Below are positions 45,244-49,423 of a stretch of 49,423 nt of DNA, piece after piece. How positions within the stretch are numbered: the first letter of the stretch is position 1; each line of letters starts with the position of its first letter. The DNA is taken from the NCBI GenBank assembly GCA_964489835.1, contig CAZBBC010000020.1, forward strand, positions 1-49,423. Reading direction: 5' to 3'. Position numbers and translations under genes: made by a program. Source of the stretch: CAZBBC01 sp964489835 (GTDB lineage: Bacteria; Calditrichota; Calditrichia; JAJRVZ01). The notes below the pieces were generated by a model, which ran no database searches, was not told the origin of the DNA, and saw only the letters and a program-made list of their open reading frames with translations.

Positions 45244-46716
45244 TTATTCCTTGAACTGAAAGGAAAATAATTTGCACTCTTGCATAATAATCCACAGTTT
45301 AACAGGCTTGTCGGATAATTCGCTCACATCATCAGTTTGGCGCCATTTTACCGGCATGCGGACTGAATTGCCGTTGAGCGGCAAGGCATCATTCCGGCTG
45401 TAACCTTTTATGGGGCAGTTGTTTTTATCAAGAATTTCAACAAAAGCAGAACCGCCACCGCTGGTTTGTAAATTCAGTTCGAGCGATTTTCCTTTAAACC
45501 TGATCAACGGCGTAACGATCTCACCGCCCCGATAGTCCGTATCCAGGGAAACAAATCCATCCAACCGCAAGACTGCCCGGCCAATTCCTGATTTGAGATT
45601 TTGTGCCCCGGAACTCAACTGGCCGGCATGATCCTGATTCTTGCCGGAAAAATAAAGCCACAACTCATCGCCCATCTGAATGGGATTTGGCATCGCCCAA
45701 ATCATTCCTGAATAAAAGCTGCCCTCGGGTCCAAGATGAAGAAACGGTTTTCGATCGGGCCGAGTAAACGCTTTGCCATCCCGGCTGTGTGCAAATCTTA
45801 CATCAAAAGTATTTGGGCCCAACTTTGTATCAGTATTGCGATCGAACCAATGCCAGAATGCCTGTGCAAGCAAAATGTACATGCCTTTTTCGTCGGGATA
45901 TTTGAAAACCGTTGCGCCATAGTAATCCACGGGAGGCTGCTGAGTTGGCGTTGTGTAGAGTCCTCTGTCAACAGAATCCGGCTCGAAAACGATCATCTCA
46001 TTGTCCCAGTTCAACAGATCATCCGATTCTAATCGGCGCACATTTCTAAAGTTGCTGGTTTTATCCTCAAAACGGGTCCATTCCCGGGTGTACATAACAT
46101 ATCGGGAAATCGCCTCATCCCAAAAGATGATCGTTTGTGTATCCTTGTCGCCGATTTTGGGTTTGGCGAACAATCTCCAGTCAATTCCATCCGGGGAACT
46201 GTGCATGAGTAATTCGCCGCTGGGATACGCTTTAGCCTGCGTCTTTAATCGTTCGCTTGCTGGAGCTTTGGGATCGATCCAGACGGCACAGCCGCCAATG
46301 GTTGTCGGCAAAACAAAATTATTTTCTGTTGAACCATTAACCTCAACTTTGTTTAAAACCGGCTTGTTAAAATTTATACCATCATCGGATTCGGCAAAAC
46401 CCACATAACGATTTCCAGTCTCGCTATCATACAAATCATACCATAGTTTTATTTTCCCCCCATCTTTAAGCACACTGCAATAAACCGCCACATATTTATT
46501 TGGCCCACTCTCCCACTGCTGATCATTTTTCAGCAAAACCTGATCAAACTGGTGGGGTTTGTTCACAGTTCGATTGACCCCACTGCTGGACTCGACAAGC
46601 AGATCGTCAATAAAAAGTTGTTTGTTGCACGATACATCAATTATGGACTGGCCCAACAAATTACCACATAAAAAAAGCAAGATGAATATCAAATAACTGA
46701 TTCTATATTTGCCCAT
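45244..46716 (-). CDS. Exported five-bladed beta-propeller, GH32/43-like, copy 2
   Basis: The protein has 490 residues with a signal peptide (about 1-22). The opening CNKQLFIDDLLVESSSGVNR corresponds to LFLGHVLIQNMTG of the copy at 39397, and both end in FSFQFKE/FSFKFGDK. Propeller blades show IKLWYDLYDSETG, FAESDDGINF and YVMYTREW. The C-terminal beta-sandwich (ELNLQTSGGGSAFVEILDK) is present. Identity with the other copy is modest, so the duplication is old or the two were acquired separately. AGGAG precedes the ATG by 8 bases. Confidence 0.82.
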   Translation of the reverse strand: MGKYRISYLIFILLFLCGNLLGQSIIDVSCNKQLFIDDLLVESSSGVNRTVNKPHQFDQVLLKNDQQWESGPNKYVAVYCSVLKDGGKIKLWYDLYDSETGNRYVGFAESDDGINFNKPVLNKVEVNGSTENNFVLPTTIGGCAVWIDPKAPASERLKTQAKAYPSGELLMHSSPDGIDWRLFAKPKIGDKDTQTIIFWDEAISRYVMYTREWTRFEDKTSNFRNVRRLESDDLLNWDNEMIVFEPDSVDRGLYTTPTQQPPVDYYGATVFKYPDEKGMYILLAQAFWHWFDRNTDTKLGPNTFDVRFAHSRDGKAFTRPDRKPFLHLGPEGSFYSGMIWAMPNPIQMGDELWLYFSGKNQDHAGQLSSGAQNLKSGIGRAVLRLDGFVSLDTDYRGGEIVTPLIRFKGKSLELNLQTSGGGSAFVEILDKNNCPIKGYSRNDALPLNGNSVRMPVKWRQTDDVSELSDKPVKLWIIMQECKLFSFQFKE

Positions 46717-46762
46717 GACAAAAACTCCTGATACTTTTTATTTCACTTGAATCAATGGCTTA

Positions 46763-46978
46763 TCATAAATCGAACGATAGCCGCCGCCCCTCATTACCCC
46801 TTCTATCGATTACCCGCATATAATAATGATAGCGCTCGCTCTGCTTTACATTTTCATCGATAAAACTGGATGGACCTCTTATAGGGGATTTGTTGATTAA
46901 AAAAACACTATGGTTTCGGGATTGAATCCGCCATTCGGCTTTTTCGGGAGCCTGAACCCGGTATCGGGATGGCTCTCT
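46763..46978 (-). pseudogene. Start-less C-terminal remnant with FN3-like end
   Basis: A frame of 71 codons without a start ends at TGA (46763-46765). It reads FIDENVKQSERYHYYMRVID, then RRGNEGRRLSFDL, the typical last strands of a fibronectin type III domain. It begins directly after the stop codon of the T9SS gene, in another frame. It is therefore the tail of a lost secreted enzyme, left by a deletion or by insertion of the upstream gene. No Shine-Dalgarno sequence or start codon is available. Confidence 0.7.
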
Positions 46979-46979
46979 G

Positions 46980-49274
46980 CTATCTTAGTAATATAAGCTT
47001 CCTGGTGTTTATAAATCCTGAACCTGTTTTCAATCTATAGTAATATATGCCACTGGCATATTCCGAGGCATTCCATTGGACCTGATATTTACCGGCTGAT
47101 TTTTTTTCACTAACTAAAGTTGCAACCTTTTGGCCAAGCTGGTTATATATATTTAATTCAATATAATTGGTAGTTGGCAATTGATAATTTATCGTTGTTA
47201 TGGGATTGAAGGGATTGGGATAATTCTGCTCCAGCTCATAATTGAGGATGTATTGATCCCTTTCATTCAGGCCCCCTGACGTTTCCTGCCCAAGTTTAAA
47301 CAGAATTCCTCCCCCCGGCAAAAATTGATACTCGAATAATGTCCCGCTTTCGGATTGCTCAATGGTGACATTTTGCCATGACTTTGTTTCAAGATCAAAA
47401 TAATCAAGATTATTCACGTAGCGACTCAGGGTAATTTGCGGCGATATTTGCTGATTATAATCTTTATTCATGAGTATCATATAGTCATTATCCATTTCGT
47501 CTTTAAATTCCCCGATCATGACATCTACATCGGATGATATGGCACTTACAAGACAATGAGCAGGAGGACCGGAACCCCCGAGTGGCACAGTATTTAAATG
47601 GTAAACACCTGTTGACTGCAGATCCATCAAAACCGGGTCAAGTGCTTTTATTTCAGCATTCAATAATTGTATCGCCGCATAGGCTTCCTCCTTTTCCGGA
47701 GAAGTCATAATCCCATAACTGCCTGCCCAGGCAAAATACAGAATACCCTTTGCGCCATAGGCGAGTGAACTGTAAACCAACCAGCGATATTCACCGACAT
47801 GTAATTTTCGCCATACATCAGTCCTGACTTGGCTGTTAATAGCCTGAATGATATTCCAAAAAGGAATATCATAGAGTACCGCATATTTTCGAATGATTTC
47901 AAGATTTTGAAAATAGTCAATGCCGTCCCTGTCTTCGACAAAGAAGTTATAATGATCATAGCAGATCAATTCAGGTTTTACAATTTCCACATATTTCCGA
48001 ACATGTTCCTCATAAGTCGGTGTGCCTAATTGATCAGTATTCGCATAGGTTGGAAACAGATTAATAAAGGCAGGACGCTCCGGGTCTCTGGCTCGCAAAT
48101 AAGAAACTATTTTCTCCAGATTGGGAAAAGCAAAAGCATTGGGTTCATCGCAAATATGATATCCGATGGGCGAGGGATGATTAAGGAAATTCTGAATGAT
48201 GGGATCCAAGCCAACTAAATCATTGTCAGTTATTGCCGCTACCGGCTCGTTACCCGGGGCACGAAAATCTCCTGATATGTAAGAGCCAACATTTAACATA
48301 CATTTCATTTCATGCTGCCATATAAAATCAACAACAGGCAATGTAGGGCTACAATAGGCAATCAGGTTAAAATTAGCAGCGGAATATTCATTATAATCCT
48401 CTTCTGTTTGTGCCGGTGGACTCCAGGCACTTAAAACAAATTCATTTTGCACCCAATATTTATCAACAAAAGACGCTTGAAATGTTTTTTCAACGACATC
48501 CATGCCTTCGGCCGTTAATCGGACTTTGGGAACAAATAATCCCGTGTCATCGGAGGTGATGGTCCACATTATCGTATCTTGTTCCGTTGGTTTGAGAAAT
48601 CCACGCTGCTGGGAAATATTACCCGTATTGAGCGTCAATTCTTCCGGCAGTTCTAACTCTACCATATACTGGTCAAATGCCTGGTCGCCACTATTGGTAA
48701 TAATCGCTGCGATGGGTATCTGCTGGTGTATTTTAAGTACCGTTCGGAAGGGTTTAAAATCTACATCGAATCGCGGACCAACGGAGGCAATCCTTATATA
48801 GTCAATTAAAATTTCCGTACCAATGGGCGCGTACAATCGCAATTTACTTATCTTAACTATCGTTCCCGTCCAGTATTGACTTGTATGCACAGCAATCTCA
48901 TATTCGTGAAACAGGCTATCATTTTCTATAGTAAAACTCATTAATTTGGTCGTAGAAGAGTCTGATTGCCAATAAATTTTACCAAGTCCGGCACCAATAG
49001 CCTTCATACGAATATAAATAAAGCCATAATCGGATGCCGTTAAATTGATCTCGGGCCCATCTATGGCTGGTTGAAATCCGGAAACAGTTGTTTTGAGCAG
49101 GCCATCTTCTATTACCTCGTCCGATAATGAGCTATTGGCAAACCATCCTTCACTGTTACCATTCTCATTAAATTCCCATCCTGCACCAATCTGCTGCGCA
49201 TAACTATTGGGTAATGATATTAATATTCCAATAATGACTAGTAATTTCCTCATTATTTTACTCACACTTTTCAT
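46980..49274 (-). CDS. T9SS-secreted TIM-barrel glycosidase-like protein
   Basis: The protein has 764 residues: signal peptide (about 1-26); a jelly-roll-like carbohydrate-binding module (about 28-165, GAGWEFNENGNSEGWFANSS onward); a CARDB/immunoglobulin-like domain (about 170-265); a TIM-barrel region (about 280-590) with GYHICDEPNAFAFP (candidate acid Glu near 377) and GILYFAWAGSYGIM; a beta domain; and a C-terminal type IX sorting domain (about 680-764) with QNYPNPFNPITTINYQLP and ASGIYYYRLKTG. It is the only protein here with a T9SS tail, so it is secreted to or through the cell surface. The glycosidase family is unclear. AAAGGA precedes the ATG. Confidence 0.85.
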   Translation of the reverse strand: MKSVSKIMRKLLVIIGILISLPNSYAQQIGAGWEFNENGNSEGWFANSSLSDEVIEDGLLKTTVSGFQPAIDGPEINLTASDYGFIYIRMKAIGAGLGKIYWQSDSSTTKLMSFTIENDSLFHEYEIAVHTSQYWTGTIVKISKLRLYAPIGTEILIDYIRIASVGPRFDVDFKPFRTVLKIHQQIPIAAIITNSGDQAFDQYMVELELPEELTLNTGNISQQRGFLKPTEQDTIMWTITSDDTGLFVPKVRLTAEGMDVVEKTFQASFVDKYWVQNEFVLSAWSPPAQTEEDYNEYSAANFNLIAYCSPTLPVVDFIWQHEMKCMLNVGSYISGDFRAPGNEPVAAITDNDLVGLDPIIQNFLNHPSPIGYHICDEPNAFAFPNLEKIVSYLRARDPERPAFINLFPTYANTDQLGTPTYEEHVRKYVEIVKPELICYDHYNFFVEDRDGIDYFQNLEIIRKYAVLYDIPFWNIIQAINSQVRTDVWRKLHVGEYRWLVYSSLAYGAKGILYFAWAGSYGIMTSPEKEEAYAAIQLLNAEIKALDPVLMDLQSTGVYHLNTVPLGGSGPPAHCLVSAISSDVDVMIGEFKDEMDNDYMILMNKDYNQQISPQITLSRYVNNLDYFDLETKSWQNVTIEQSESGTLFEYQFLPGGGILFKLGQETSGGLNERDQYILNYELEQNYPNPFNPITTINYQLPTTNYIELNIYNQLGQKVATLVSEKKSAGKYQVQWNASEYASGIYYYRLKTGSGFINTRKLILLR

Positions 49275-49358
49275 TTCATCTTCCTTTCACAGGATTAGTA
49301 TCAAAAGTTTTCATATGTTTTCCGTTTATCTTCTTATTATTATTGGCGATAAATAAAT

Positions 49359-49387
49359 TCCCCCTTTGAAAGGGGGCTAGGGGGATG
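49359..49387. repeat. CCCCCTTT/AAAGGGGG dispersed repeat
   Basis: TCCCCCTTTGAAAGGGGG is followed by CTAGGGGGA. Its reverse complement matches the repeat at 7901-7929 in layout. It lies in the upstream region of the T9SS gene at the window end. This kind of repeat is frequent in FCB spacers; it is not clearly a terminator. Confidence 0.6.
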
Positions 49388-49423
49388 TTTTTCTTTCTAT
49401 TTCTTCAATACACCCCATAATTA

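Noticed and set aside
45080..45295. Alternative minus-strand frame with NAREVRNIINAEG across the propeller gene end
   Set aside because: It overlaps the propeller stop region and the helix stub in another frame, has no ribosome site and no family match I can recall.

Overview
The window looks like a chromosomal piece of a Gram-negative bacterium of the FCB superphylum, of the Calditrichota/KSB1/Ignavibacteria kind. The best evidence is the C-terminal type IX secretion sorting domain at 46980-49274, which begins with the QNYPNPFNP signature typical of that group. A TonB-dependent receptor with a carboxypeptidase-regulatory-like N-terminus, a Fibrobacter-paralogous (FISUMP) domain protein and many exported proteins agree with this. 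Base composition is AT-rich, roughly 40% GC by eye, except for one clearly GC-richer gene (31940-34096). I found no rRNA, tRNA or CRISPR array.

Region 1 (1-10.5 kb) is mixed housekeeping and accessory DNA on both strands. It holds a membrane-anchored coiled-coil protein, a NUDIX hydrolase, a repeat-rich 0.9 kb spacer, a TonB-dependent receptor, a TPR lipoprotein, a TauE/SafE permease, a secreted EEP-fold hydrolase, a STAS protein and one or two small unknown genes.

Region 2 (10.5-49.3 kb) is an unbroken run of minus-strand genes, nearly all for taking apart complex glycans. In transcription order, from high to low coordinates, they are: a T9SS-secreted TIM-barrel protein; two beta-propeller glycosidase-like proteins; a six-hairpin glycosidase-like protein; a GH28 protein; three beta-helix (pectate-lyase-3 type) proteins with a FISUMP protein among them; a GC-rich second six-hairpin protein; a Na+/solute symporter; a glycerophosphodiesterase; a sialidase-like protein; a GH38 alpha-mannosidase; a UroD/MtaA-like protein; an unknown protein; a second Na+/solute symporter; a Gfo/Idh/MocA oxidoreductase; an EEP-fold hydrolase; a purple-acid-phosphatase-like protein; a hydroxypyruvate-isomerase-like protein; a GH92 protein; and a DCR2-like phosphatase. 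There is no SusC/SusD pair. The logic appears to be extracytoplasmic depolymerisation and phosphate removal, uptake of small sugars by two SSF symporters, then oxidation and isomerisation in the cytoplasm. The mixture of mannosidases, a sialidase-like protein, five phosphoesterases and pectinase-fold proteins suggests a decorated, perhaps phosphorylated, eukaryotic or algal glycan. That substrate idea is inference.

The locus shows signs of turnover: two nearly identical beta-helix tracts suggesting gene conversion, a duplicated propeller/helix pair of which one helix gene is reduced to a stub, a start-less FN3-like gene tail, and one gene of foreign composition. The spacers carry several repeat families: palindromes with a CTACG core, a pair of about 215-237 bp MITE-like elements with GTGTCCGGTT termini, CACGGATT-type elements, CCCCCTTT/AAAGGGGG elements and two tails of GxxExxY-type genes.
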